From Ectobius pallidus (taxonomy: Eukaryota; Arthropoda; Insecta; Blattodea; Ectobiidae), in the NCBI GenBank assembly GCA_964059195.1, contig CAXKWD010000011.1, positions 33,346,066 to 33,410,065 on the forward strand: 64,000 nucleotides of DNA, given 5' to 3'. The notes below the pieces were generated by a model that was not told the DNA's origin, did not search any database, and was given only the letters and a program-made list of their open reading frames with translations. The position numbers were made by a program, and so were the translations under genes. This document shows positions 45,486 to 55,848 of the stretch, in pieces (positions within the stretch are counted from its first letter, which is position 1; each line of letters begins with the position of its first letter).

Positions 45486-45519
45486 GTGGCAGTTAGGTTA
45501 GGAATAGTGATATTATTAC
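45486..45519. repeat. Block 1 of a dispersed minisatellite-like unit
   Basis: GTGGCAGTTAGGTTAGGAAT and AGTGATATTA recur at 46921, 48237, 49125 and 53186. These blocks also share GACATGTAGAG(C/T)TAGGTT. The unit is about 51-56 bp, with adjacent units still visible at 53205-53325. Confidence 0.65.
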
Positions 45520-46305
45520 TACACCTGGGATTCTAAGGCAAATGCCTATTTTGTTCCTTATGAAATAACATGAAATTTTAAAAATATGTTGATGTTTCAT
45601 GATAAATCACTTACATTTATAGAGTGTTATAGTGCCCTAAAATGCCTATTTGGGCCTTTACAGCCTATTTTACTATTTTAGAGGCTAAAATGCCTATTTT
45701 GTACATTTAAAATGAAATTAAACTGCTGTAATTTTCACAATCGTGGACATTCTTGAATGAAGAGCAGAACAGCAAAGGGTCGATTTTTTCACAGAAACTT
45801 GATTTTTCCAAACAATTGTTGCCAAATGAATACTGATTGACGGGGGAGGGGGAGGATTAGCTCAAAAGAACAAGGAGCAAGAAGTAAGAAGGGACATACT
45901 GTGTCAAATCGCCAGTGTGTTGACCACACGACCAACCAATATCTGCAGGCCATGAGTTCGCCGTTATTGAAATCCAAGGCCCTTCAAGGCCTGTAGCGAT
46001 CTAATTTTTCTAATGACCCATAACTGCTTTTGATAAATTACTTTTTAATTCTGTCTTAATTTTGCAGTTATTTCTGTTAAGAATAGGTATACCACGTTTC
46101 TAACAGTAATAAAAAGATCACATTACAATTTAAGTTACAGCTAATCTATGTTGTAATATTATAAAGTCTATTTTCTGTCAATTTTCACATTTTTAAAGCA
46201 TATTTTAAGTGCCTATTTTCTAGTTTAAAAGCCTATTTACTTGTTTTAAAAGACTATTTTAGGTGCCTAAAGCCAAGTTTTTTAGAGCCTAAAAACCCAG
46301 GTCTA
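45520..46305. mobile_element. hAT-type element, same family, copy 2, perfect target duplication ATTATTAC
   Basis: The ends TACACCTGGGATTCTAAGGC and GAGCCTAAAAACCCAGGTCTA match copy 1. Identical 8-mers ATTATTAC lie at 45512-45519 and 46306-46313. Subterminal GCCTATTTT repeats cluster near both ends. It is non-coding, and it is inserted in a block of the ancestral repeat described at 45486. Confidence 0.9.
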
Positions 46306-46313
46306 ATTATTAC

Positions 46314-48236
46314 ACAGACCAACAGCCATTTTGGTGCCTTAGAATTTATACCTATTCTTGTGTATATTTAGGTCGCTGATACCAAATGTGCCATTAGCTT
46401 TGCCCTATCAGCTTTAGTTTCGTATTACCATTGTGCATATTATCCCATTTTACGTTTGATATAAATAAAAAACAGTGCCTATTTTTAGCTTCTAAATCAC
46501 GTGAAGAAAAAGGCAAGAAAAAAGCAACACACTAACATTACATTAACATTACAATAACAATATAACATGGGGCCTTTCAAAAAATTGATATTATCACATA
46601 TTGTACGGTCGTTTATGACTTATGAGCTCTCAATTTGAGGGCCAAAAAATAATCCAGCTTTTAGTTTTTCTGTACTTCGTACAGTTTTCGTCTACGGGTC
46701 CGAAGTATGTTCAAGAACTGCACTAGCTATATTATCAAGCAAGATTTTGTTTCACGAAAGAGGTTATAAGTTAATGGCACTCTATATAAAAGTAGAGCTG
46801 GTAGAGAAAAACTGTTTACATATTTGAAATAAGCACACTAAGCACAGCCAAAATCCGGTAAAACATCTGAGACACCAAACAAAAAGTTATTTTTTCTTGG
46901 GCTGTTGTGGAGCAAGGATGGTTACAGTTAGGTTAGGAACACTGATATTAGTGTTGATCGCCAACAGGTTTGCAGCCTTGTTTTCTTGATCACGTGATCC
47001 AATGACTCCCTCCCCTCCTGCAGTTGAGCAAACGATTCTTGTGAATACGCATCGCTTCATAGCGCCATTTTATGTTAATTTTGTATGAAGTTCTTAGCGA
47101 TTTTACTTATATTTAGAATACTCCTACAAGAAAAAGTGGTTACATATGGACTCTACAGGTTTTGAAGAATAAGATAACATGACATTTGGCCGGTTTCCAT
47201 AAATAAATGAAGAAAAATGACTCGGCTATTAGCTACTTAAACCTCAAGGTTAGTGTTATTACATAACATCTTATATATATTTATATATACAGTATTATAT
47301 TAGTGTGGCTAACAATGCCCCTATAATAATAATATATTTCTTGGATTGAAGATGACATTCTTCATGTGGAAATGCACTAAGGATTTCGGAAAGTAGGATT
47401 CATCACACATGATACGTCTTTCACGTTACCTAAGTTTTAATATCAGCGTGGTCAGTGTTATGTCAGATAAAACAATTTTAAACATTTATATTGTCAATAT
47501 TTTTTCTATTCTTTATAGCCTACGTATAAATATACCGTACACCATGATTTAAACAAATAAATACAATATATTTTAGGTTATTTAAAATATAGCATAATTG
47601 CTTATTAATATATTTTGCACCAATTACACTGCATAATATCTCATTCGTTATTTGGTACCAATGAAGATGCTAAATTGGGGTAACGCAGAAACACAATAGC
47701 ATACTATACATGAAGCTCTTGGACTTCTTTCATCATCTCTAGCAGTTGGGGCATGCGTTTCATTCATAAGAATTATACCTGTTCAAATTATTGTACTGGT
47801 ATAGGCAGGACTAAAGGCTACGAACGTGTAAGAGCCTTTTTTTTACAACTATTCGCATCAATGAGCTGACAGTTTCTTTGATAGTGACTATCTCAGATAC
47901 TTGCAAACTGTTTGGAAACTGCAAAACTACGTTGCAGAGTTGGAAATGGTTTGAGTTTTGAAAAGTCGCTGCCTGAACACGAAATCGGCATTGGGTTCAG
48001 TGTGACTATTAGAAGCTGCTGCAGAGACAGTAACCTTACATTTTGAGGACTCAAACTGTGCTATCTGTAGTGACCCAGTTCAGTCACTGCTTAACCGACA
48101 TTAAATTTATTTACCTACTTATGACCTTGCAAAGTATGCAACTGTTCCTTGGAATTTTCTTAGGGTTTAGTTTCCTTCATTACGCTCTCCGCACACTTTC
48201 ACCCCGCGCTACATACCCACTTCCAATTCTAGCTAA
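46314..48236. other. Intergenic sequence, mostly featureless
   Basis: A short block near 46921-46960 (GTTACAGTTAGGTTAGGAAC) belongs to the dispersed unit. I see no gene or transposon end elsewhere in this stretch. Confidence 0.45.
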
Positions 48237-48311
48237 GTGGCAGTTAGGTTAGAATACTGATATTAGTTTAGTGACATGTAGAGCTAGGTTTGTTGCAGTT
48301 AGGTTAAAAAT
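48237..48311. repeat. Block of the dispersed minisatellite-like unit
   Basis: It reads GTGGCAGTTAGGTTAGAATA, then TAGTGACATGTAGAGCTAGG and TTGCAGTTAGGTTAAAAAT. It is split by the MITE at 48312 and continues at 49107. Confidence 0.7.
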
Positions 48312-49106
48312 TAGGGCTGAAAATCGATTAAAATTTCTAATCTAGTTAACTCTTGACTTTAATCGATTAATCGACAAACAGGTCGGTATTTTAAACGAAA
48401 CCAAAGTGTAGCCTACATTTAATATTGTTTTACACGTTTAATAACTACTACACTACAGATAATCAGAAGAAATCCTGAATTAATGAATATCATTATTAGT
48501 TAACTAGTGAAAAAAAATATATAAAAAATATATAAATATATACAAAACTACCCTTCAGGTTTATGAATAACGGGAATTGTTTGGACACAATAGGCTGAAT
48601 GACAGGTTGCGTGCACATTGGCACATGTGCACATCGGCACAATCCCATTTTCGTGCACATCGGCATGTTATTTTTATCTTGCAATATCATCGTGCTCATC
48701 GCCACACACCCTCCGTAGGGGTGGACATAGAGACAAAGTTGGAATTACATTATCGTATTGAATGTAACGGAGTTCACAGTAACTGCTAGATAGAAAGAAA
48801 AACACTTCCTTTTATTATTATATTGTTTATTATTATGTCCACCCCTGCCCCCAACGTGGTGTGTGGCGATGAGCACGATAACCATTACAAGATAAACGTA
48901 CTATGCCGATGTGCACGACACCGAATGACACATGATGTGCCAAGGCCGGAGAACCGAGAGAAAGGAGTTTGGTCATTTGACCCATTTCTCGAAAAACGTT
49001 TTTTTAGAATTCGACTAAACCGATTAATCGGAAAATGTAATTGATCGACGATTAAATGTTTAATCGATTAATCGAGCCGGTTAATCGATTAATCGGTACA
49101 GCCCTA
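48312..49106. mobile_element. hAT MITE with TIR TAGGGCTG and perfect target duplication TTAAAAAT; internal fold-back
   Basis: The ends TAGGGCTGAAAATCGATTA and TAATCGGTACAGCCCTA are inverted. TTAAAAAT flanks it at 48304-48311 and 49107-49114. AATCGATTAATCG motifs crowd both ends. The inner part is a palindrome: GTGCACATCGGCATGTTATT is mirrored near 48895-48915 (ACTATGCCGATGTGCAC), and TCATCGCCACACACC by GGTGTGTGGCGATGA. No transposase is seen. Confidence 0.95.
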
Positions 49107-49168
49107 TTAAAAATGTTTGTATTAGTGTTAGTGACATGTAGAGTTAGGTTGGTGGGTGTTAAGCCGCG
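49107..49168. repeat. Block of the dispersed minisatellite-like unit
   Basis: AAAATGTTTGTATTAGTG, then TAGTGACATGTAGAGTTAGG and TTGGTGG. The same phrases occur in order at 53240-53300, on the far side of the 4-kb element. Confidence 0.7.
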
Positions 49169-49903
49169 TTTACACTATGTAACTTGTTTAATAAACTTGT
49201 TACATGTAACAAGTTAAATGTAACATGTAACAAATTATACGTAACATGTAACAAGTTACAAATTAGATAAAAATTAGGTTATATAACTTTTTTATATAAC
49301 TAAAGTTTAGAGAGACAAAGAGACATTTGTACTGCACAGTAATATTCCCAGTGGGAAGGAATTTATAAAATTTCCTTGGGCAGGAAATATACCCAAAAGT
49401 GAGCATTTATAAAAATCGTTAGTTTTGAATGTTTTACTGCTTATTAACGGTCCAGGTACCTTAAAATAAAACAATTTCAGTAAAATTCCACATGTATATC
49501 AAGGAACCGTCTAGGGAAGTATTACCTTTTCCTATGATATAATTTTTCACTTATTGTCAGAACAATGTACCCTAAGTCATCTTCTTTTAAAAAATAATTA
49601 TTCGTGATAATCTCTTAGGTTTTATTTAACCTTATGTGTTATAAAGTGATACCTCACACGTATTTAAACATGATTAAAGATAAGTAATTTAACATAATTG
49701 TTAATAGATTGTGTAGGTATTTAAAATAAAATGCCAGAAACCAACACCTTCAATATTACACAAACACAAATTTCAATATAAATAGTTTAGAGTCTAATAA
49801 TTAATCATACATCAGTCCCACGCTCTAGGCTAATCCTACTATAGTTTAGGGGAAAATTTAGTTCTTTCGTGATTTATGGGGGCTAAGAGGAACCTGCGAC
49901 TAG

Positions 49904-50173
49904 GCAGATGTGGCCATCCAAATCTTAGGAGTTGCAGTCACTTCTGCCGCAACAAAACGTACATTCAGTAAGTTTTCATGGATGCAATCTAAAAAGAGGA
50001 ACCGCCTATCATCTGAGCGAGCAGCTAAACTCACTTATCTTTCATACAACGGGAAACTGATGAATGCTCAACTTCAGAAGAAGAAAAAGAAGAGTGAATC
50101 CACTGAAGTTCAAACCCAAAGTGCTGGTAATCCAGACGATCCAGATGAAGGGAAGGACCAAGAAGAAAACCTA

Positions 50174-50204
<31 letters not shown>

Positions 50205-50244
50205 GCCATGATGACAGTGATGATATTGGCATCCTTCCTGATTA
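49904..50244 (+). pseudogene. hAT transposase C-terminal domain with Asp-rich extension
   Basis: The frame reads ADVAIQILGVAVTSAATKRT, then FSKFSWMQSKKRNRLSSERA and AKLTYLSYNGKLM. This is the hAT dimerisation domain ('SSAATERSFSTFSWIHSKKRNRL---RA-KL-Y---N'). A tail with (GAT)n-encoded poly-Asp follows to the stop at 50243-50245. A TAG stop lies just upstream of the domain, so the rest of the protein is missing. It is probably part of the composite element at 49170-53184. Confidence 0.8.
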
Positions 50245-50518
50245 AGAAGAAAAAGAAGAGGATGATGAAGAAAATCTAATGGATTTCAATGGATGTGATT
50301 AGGGCCAACTTCTAAGATGAAGTCAAAGTCACACATTTAAAGAAAGCAAGTAGGCCTATTCCTAAAAGTTGTTTGGGTTCGTACAGTTTATGATTATTAC
50401 TGTAATTTTTGTCTAATTAATAGTCAATCTCTTCAATGAACTCTTTTGTTAATCTTCTGTAGGCCTATTGACCTTCAAGAACCAGGGCAAATTTTAATTA
50501 ACCTATTTTCATTGTTAA

Positions 50519-50646
50519 ACTAAACTAAACTCCGTGGCACTACATCCCTGAAGGAACAAGGCCTACCACCCGACCGCTGCGTCATCTCCCGTAGGAAGAT
50601 GGCAGTATTGCGGGGCATGTGGTCAGCATGCCGACACCCACGGCCG
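50519..50646 (-). mobile_element. SINE family B, severely 5'-truncated, with 12-bp target duplication
   Basis: Only the 3' third remains, starting from a (TTTAG)n tail (AACTAAACTAAACTCCGTGG) and ending at CACCCACGGCCG. Identical TTTCATTGTTAA lies at 50507-50518 and 50647-50658. Truncation together with a target duplication indicates incomplete reverse transcription by a LINE machinery. Confidence 0.9.
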
Positions 50647-50896
50647 TTTCATTGTTAATTATGTGAAAACCCAGTATTACAATATTTTATACGTAAATAA
50701 TTATTTTTTTTGTGTTCTTTCATTAATTATATATTAATCTTTGAACTTATGACAGTTTTTAGTTTTATTTAACCTAATCATGATTAAATTTAAGTAACAA
50801 AAAGGTATCTGAGTTACCTTACTCGTAAATCATAAATTCCCTTTGTGGGAACATTTCCGGAAACATTCCCTGGAAATATTTCCTCTAGATTAGGTT

Positions 50897-51085
50897 CCCG
50901 CCAGATGGCGCTGTGAATTGAACTCTGGCGTAGCTCAGTTGGTAAGAGCATTGGCAAGGATAGCCAAAGGTCCTTGGTTCAAGTCCCAGTGTCAGAGGAA
51001 TTTTTCTCCTATAATATTATCATTTAATGTCCAACAGAAACAAGAATCTGTGGTACTTGAATGTACATGCATATATCTATCTTGA
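50897..51085 (+). mobile_element. SINE family A, copy 2
   Basis: GGCGTAGCTCAGTTGGTAAG is the A-box region and TCCTTGGTTCAAGTCCCAG the B box. The tail AATTTTTCTCCTATAATATT matches copy 1 at 2760. A tandem neighbour (copy 3) begins directly downstream. Confidence 0.85.
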
Positions 51086-51105
51086 ATGTTACTGTACAAT
51101 AACAG

Positions 51106-51345
51106 TGGAAGCCCGGTAACAAAATCACTAATTAGTGTGCCTCACAGTACTGCATATGACATAACTTGTCTGTCGGGGAGGTAGACCATTAAAGGCAGCC
51201 AGTCATAGGAGAGAGATTCCATCTGGCGCTGTGAATTCAATTCTGGCGTGGCTCAGTTGGTAAGACCATTGGCACGGATAGCCAAAGGTCCTGGGTTCAA
51301 GTCCCAGAGTCAGAATTTTTTCTCCTATAGGCTTAATATCATCAC
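51106..51345 (+). mobile_element. SINE family A, copy 3
   Basis: The leading part (CACTAATTAGTGTGCCTCAC, GGAGAGAGATTCCATCTGGC) and the tRNA-like part (GGCGTGGCTCAGTTGGTAAG, GGGTTCAAGTCCCAGAG) are shared with copies 1 and 2. The head-to-tail arrangement with copy 2 suggests a dimeric unit. Confidence 0.85.
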
Positions 51346-51389
51346 AATAATAACTCAACTATCTTCTGTAACTTGTTACTAGATATTGA

Positions 51390-52815
51390 TGAATTTAATT
51401 TTTCCGTTTGTTTGTATAAAGAAACTGTCCACCTAAACACAAATAATTAGATTTATCCAAAAGTTCAATCTATGCAACCTTTACTATGCTTTTCAGATGT
51501 ACAATAGTATAATAATAATATATCCTAATCTCACATATATTCCCCTCTACAAAACTCTCATATGTAATTTTAACAATTTTCATAAATGTTCCATATCTTG
51601 ATGGCGCTGATTCTCTTCCTTTATCTTAGTTTTACCTCTCCCTTTTAGGATTTAAGCGACCCAAGCCGCCCGGGCCATACAGGGCCGCAAACTGTCGGGG
51701 GAGGGATTATCTTTGGAACACATACATACTTTTGACCAGACAAGGGCATGAAGGGCCACCTCGGATGAGTGATCAGCCCAATACCGGGGCCACCTCCGAG
51801 ACAACACGAACACACAGGACGAGACACACCATTCACACACACACACTCACTCCGAACAAGGCGAAAATGGGATGAAGATGATAATTACGGCCAGATGATA
51901 TCTGGGGACCACAAGAGTCTAAAGTTACCCGAAATTTGTCTCAAAGGTGAGGAAAACCCCAGAAAAAACCCGGGCCCGCTGCGTGAGAGGAGTTATTGTT
52001 ATTAATATAAATAACTCATAGGCGCACTGGAATCCAGTAACTGTAGATTAATATTAACGAAATTGGTGATGGATCATAATAGTATCGCGTTGAATTAATT
52101 GAACTTTGTGGCATTTATTTCTCTCTTGGATATGTTCATTTCGATAATATCTTGATCATCATCAGTCCCTATTTATGACTGTAAATTTCCACGTCCGGAT
52201 TGCCTGAATACAACTGAGATACTAAAATATGCCACAAAGTTCAATTAATGCAGCGCGATACTACCATGAACCATCACCAATGTGGTTAATATTAATCTAC
52301 AATTACTTGACTTCAGTGCGCTTGCGAGTTATTTTATATTAATGGCAATAATTTGCTGAGAAGTGGTTGGCAAATTTACATATGCATAATAGAGATGCAA
52401 CAGACAATGGTATGATAGTGCACAGCTTTTAACCTAACCAACCAATTGTTATACAAGATATATAAAGTTAATACAATTTTAATTATTTTAACAATTTCTA
52501 AGTGGTTATGTCAACATTTGCTAGTTTTAATGTGTAATTGAATACAGTGTGATCGACAATAGTTTTTACTATTATATATTCATTGATAATATTTGGACAT
52601 ATCCATTTATACGATATATCAGCGCCATCAAGATATGGAACATTAATGAAGATTGTTATAATATTACATAAATGAGAGTTTTGTAGAGGGACATATATGT
52701 GAGATTAGGTTATATTATTATTATACTATGGTACACCTGAAAAGTATAGTAAACGTTGCACATATTGAACTATTGGATAAATCTAATTATTTGTGGTTAG
52801 GTGGACAGTTTGTTG
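51390..52815. repeat. Compound long inverted repeat inside the 4-kb element
   Basis: The outer arms are AAACTGTCCACCTAA...TCCATATCTTGATGGCGCTG (51419-51610) and CAGCGCCATCAAGATATGGA...TTAGGTGGACAGTTT (52620-52812). The inner arms are TAGATTAATATTAAC..ATTGGTGATGG...AATTGAACTTTGTGGCAT (52040-52112) and its mirror (52227-52310). The left arm is split by a SINE C (51612-51990). About 260 bp in the right arm (52350-52610) has no left-hand partner. Confidence 0.85.
51612..51990 (-). mobile_element. SINE family C, reverse copy, slightly 5'-truncated
   Basis: The plus strand shows TTTTACCTCTCCCTTTTAGG at the 3' end and CGGGCCCGCTGCGTGAGAGG at the head side. It lacks the first 30-odd bases of the tRNA-like head. 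It is inserted in the left arm of the inverted repeat and is therefore younger than it. Confidence 0.9.
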
Positions 52816-52896
52816 TTACTATATATACGCAGCATGTAGCAGGTTACATGTAACAAGTTACATATTTCCCATCCCCTGCGGGAAAGGTATAACTTG

Positions 52897-53183
52897 TTAT
52901 GTAACACAAAAATCAGTTATGTAATACAATGTTATCTGTAACAAGTTACATGTATTTGTAACAATTTTGGAAAACATGTTATATAACCCAAGTTTTATAA
53001 ACAAGTTACATAGTCTAAACGCAGCTAACGGAGCGTAAACGCAGAAAACTGGTTATATAACACAAAAATCAGTTATATAACACAGTGTTATATGTAACAA
53101 TTTGCATGTATTTGTAACAATTTTGGAAAACATGTTATATAACTCAAGTTATATTAAACAAGTTACATAGTGTAAACGCAGCG
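52897..53183. repeat. Tandem duplication of the right end of the 4-kb element
   Basis: Two near-identical segments of about 135-150 bp each contain AACACAAAAATCAGTTAT, GTATTTGTAACAATTTTGG, AAAACATGTTATATAAC and end in AAACAAGTTACATAGT(G/C)TAAACGCAG. The terminal repeat is therefore present twice on the right side. Confidence 0.85.
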
Positions 53184-53185
53184 TT

Positions 53186-53324
53186 AGGTTATCAATATTG
53201 ATAATAGTTTAGTGACATGTAGAGCTAGGTTTGTTACAGTCAAGTTAAAAATGTTTGTATTAGTGACATGTAGAGTTAGGTTGGTGGCAGTTTAGTTAGG
53301 AATAGTGATATTATTTTAGTGGCC
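53186..53324. repeat. Block of the dispersed minisatellite-like unit, two adjacent units
   Basis: GTGACATGTAGAGCTAGGTT and then GTGACATGTAGAGTTAGGTT occur about 51 bp apart, each followed by related sequence. This is the clearest view of the unit. Confidence 0.7.
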
Positions 53325-53740
53325 CGTCGGGGGAGGGATTTTCTTTGGATCTTAGGCTTAGTTTTTTGACCAGAAAAAAGACATGGAGAACCTCCCATGA
53401 TGAGTGATCATCTTTATGCCTCCAAGACAAGACGAATACGTAGGACGGGACACACCAGTCGCTCACACACTCACTTTGAACAAGGCGTGGACAGGATGAA
53501 AATGATAATGGCGGCCAGACGATATCCGGGGACCACAAAGGCCTAAAGTTACAAGACATTCGTCTCACACGTGAGGAAAACCTCCGGAAAAATTCCCACC
53601 TGGGTAACTTGCCCGATCAGGAAACAAACCCGGGCCCACTGCTGAAATGAAGGGCTACGGTATTTTGATGTAGTTTATTCATTAGTCTTTTAATTGAGAG
53701 GATCGAATGCATTCTGTGCCATACCGGTGGACTTCTTTAG
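53325..53740 (-). mobile_element. SINE family C, reverse copy with an insertion in its tRNA-like head
   Basis: The body (GTCGGGGGAGGGATTTTCTT to AACCCGGGCCCACTGC) matches the 5240 copy. The expected head continuation (GAGAGGATCGAATGCATTCT ... CCATACCGGTGGAC on the plus strand) resumes only at about 53694, after an extra block of about 50 bp. The split falls between the A and B boxes. Confidence 0.8.
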
Positions 53741-53924
53741 TACCTACTGGAAAATAATAGCTGCCAATGAAAGAGTGAACTGTGAATGCAACCCACGCTA
53801 ATTCTAACAAGTGATAACTCAGTATGATTTAGGAACAAAGTTAGCTTTGACATAAGTCAAGACAAGCTTAGACTTAGTCTAAGTGGTCTTTCGGTAACAT
53901 TACGTACCGGTACCCATCAGAATC

Positions 53925-54125
53925 TTACTAAGCCGCCCCCGCGTCTGAGCTTGTAGCCTCACTACCATTCCGGCGACCCGGGTTCAGGGCTGGGCGTTGT
54001 GTTTCAGCTGTCCTAGGAGAAGCCCTGCTTTGATTTTTTCCCTCACAAGGAAACCCTCCATGTCCGTCTAATGTCAACTTTTCCCTTCTCTGCAGGCATT
54101 GGTAGAGTAATTCGAAAGAGGAAGT
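53925..54125 (+). mobile_element. Possible further tRNA-derived SINE
   Basis: GAGCTTGTAGCCTCACTACC and GGCGACCCGGGTTCAGGGC look like degenerate A and B boxes. The following TTTTTTCCCTCACAAGGAAA and CCCTCCATGTCC echo family C wording. There is no second copy in the window to test the limits. Confidence 0.4.
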
Positions 54126-54638
54126 TTTAAAAAATGTTGTTTGGTTTTAAACAAAACTTCATAGATGTATATTTATTAGTCATATTGCATGTGGCAATAA
54201 TGGAATTCAAACCACAAGCAATATCCTTGCAGAATCAGTGCTAAAATATACGTTATAATATGTTGATTGCTTTATATAAATGCTGCTTCGTGAATCGTAA
54301 TTTTTTTACGTCTTTTCGATGACAATAGTAGTTCCAATGCTTAGCGTATATCATTTATCCGAAAAGGTGTCTTATCATAGATTTTACTGACTGTTATTCA
54401 CCTCCCTGTACTTGGCTACAAATCCCTTCACTCGAAAATGCCAACGCCATTGCAGTTAAATTTGTAAAAACGTAAAATAACTTGAAATCAGCAGAATTCA
54501 CAGAACTTAATGCAGAATTGGGATAATGTTCAGGGCAAGGTCATCTTATGGTAATATCCATTCGCAATCTGTTCTTAGAAATAAATGTGTTTGTGACTGA
54601 AATGTTTTTCTTATAACGCTAGCTATAATACCACTTAC
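54126..54638. other. Intergenic sequence without recognised features
   Basis: No gene or transposon end recognised. Confidence 0.45.
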
Positions 54639-54646
54639 TTTTACAT

Positions 54647-55051
54647 CAGGGCTGTCCAACTGCAAGTGCCCCAAGGGCCGCTTTAAGAATAATGCTGTTT
54701 GGAGGGCAGCATTATAAAATACTTCGTATGTAACTGTATCAGTGAGTTTTAATAGGTATGGTATAGAGACAAAAAAACGCGTTTGTATTATTATTTTGAT
54801 TTATTTAAAAAATATCAAATTACAAAAGGGTTAGTGGGACATTTGAGGATATTGGTTTTCACTAATTAATGCATCAATATTAACTTTAATATTTGTTGTT
54901 GATAAACGAAGCCACTGAGTAAGTGACTTATCAGAGCTCAGGGAACATCTATATTTTGACTTTATAAATTTCGTATTTGATGGTAATTTATACATTTAGA
55001 GGCTGAAAAAGTGAAGTCATGCACCCCGCGGGCCTCGTGTTGGCAGCCCTG
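54647..55051. mobile_element. hAT MITE with TIR CAGGGCTG and perfect target duplication TTTTACAT
   Basis: The ends CAGGGCTGTCCAACTG and TGTTGGCAGCCCTG are inverted. TTTTACAT lies at 54639-54646 and 55052-55059. Subterminal GGGCCGC and CGCGGGCC motifs face each other. It is non-coding and 405 bp long. Confidence 0.95.
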
Positions 55052-55059
55052 TTTTACAT

Positions 55060-55845
55060 AATGTCGTATGGGTACTAAACAGTTCAGAATAGCACAAAAA
55101 GCAAGAATTGGAGGGTTTCTTGATTCAGGCGACTTCTTGATTAGGAACACATGGATACAAAATGATTTCCTTCTTGTATTATTACTAGACCTCGGATTTT
55201 TATGCAAATGGCTTATTTAGCTCCTTCAGGAAAATTTGCAAAGTAATTGCAGATGTTTGCAGTTTGTGGAAAATTATACTCATTGGGAGCAGTTTTATAG
55301 TGCCTAAAATTGGGATAAGTGTATATTTCTTCCTTTTTATCACCAATGACAGTGTGCAAGGGAGGCTACGAATTAACACAGCAAACAAGTATTGTAATCA
55401 TGCCACTTATCTCTGTTCCAACATCGAAGTTCAGCATAATCAGAGTAAACAATACAGCTTGAAAATACACTAAACACAACATTACTTATATAATCACCAA
55501 GCTAAATCTTCCATTGTTACAGTTGGTGTCACTACGATTTTCAGTGGTTTATGGGGGGGGGGGGGGGGTTACTAGTAAAACATTGTGAAATGTGTCCGAT
55601 GTGAATACATACGTGCGAGATTCAAGATAACCAAAAATTCTTCTCGACGTCTTGACCCCTTCTAGGTGTCGCGCCTCCCAATTGGGGGTCATCATTTTGA
55701 AACAGAATAAAAAATAAAAATTCTTATAGATACGACGTTCTTAATTCAAGGAACACTCATGCCAGATAGAAATATATAAAAGAACGCGTTTGGTCGTGAC
55801 TGTGTAAGAAACAAATATACAGACATGAAATGCCGAACGAATTAG
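55060..55845. other. Intergenic sequence with a 16-G run
   Basis: A G16 homopolymer at 55553-55568 is the only notable feature. No gene is seen. Confidence 0.5.
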
Positions 55846-55848
55846 CGT

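Larger units (their letters stand above)
49170..53184. mobile_element. Four-kb composite element with TIR GCGTTTACACTATGTAACTTG
   Basis: The left end (GCGTTTACACTATGTAACTT, GTTTAAT) mirrors the right end (AAACAAGTTACATAGTGTAA, ACGC). Both ends carry multiple TGTAACAAGTTACA-type subterminal repeats. Inside are a hAT transposase C-terminus (49904-50244), a truncated SINE B, two SINE A copies, a SINE C, and a large palindrome (51390-52815). The minisatellite-like block on its left resumes on its right, which supports insertion as a unit. I could not define a clean target duplication. Confidence 0.7.

Noticed and set aside
50900..51320. Genuine tRNA genes at the tRNA-like boxes
   Set aside because: A and B boxes are present, but the acceptor stem does not pair, the same tail follows each copy, and copies are dispersed, so they are SINE heads.
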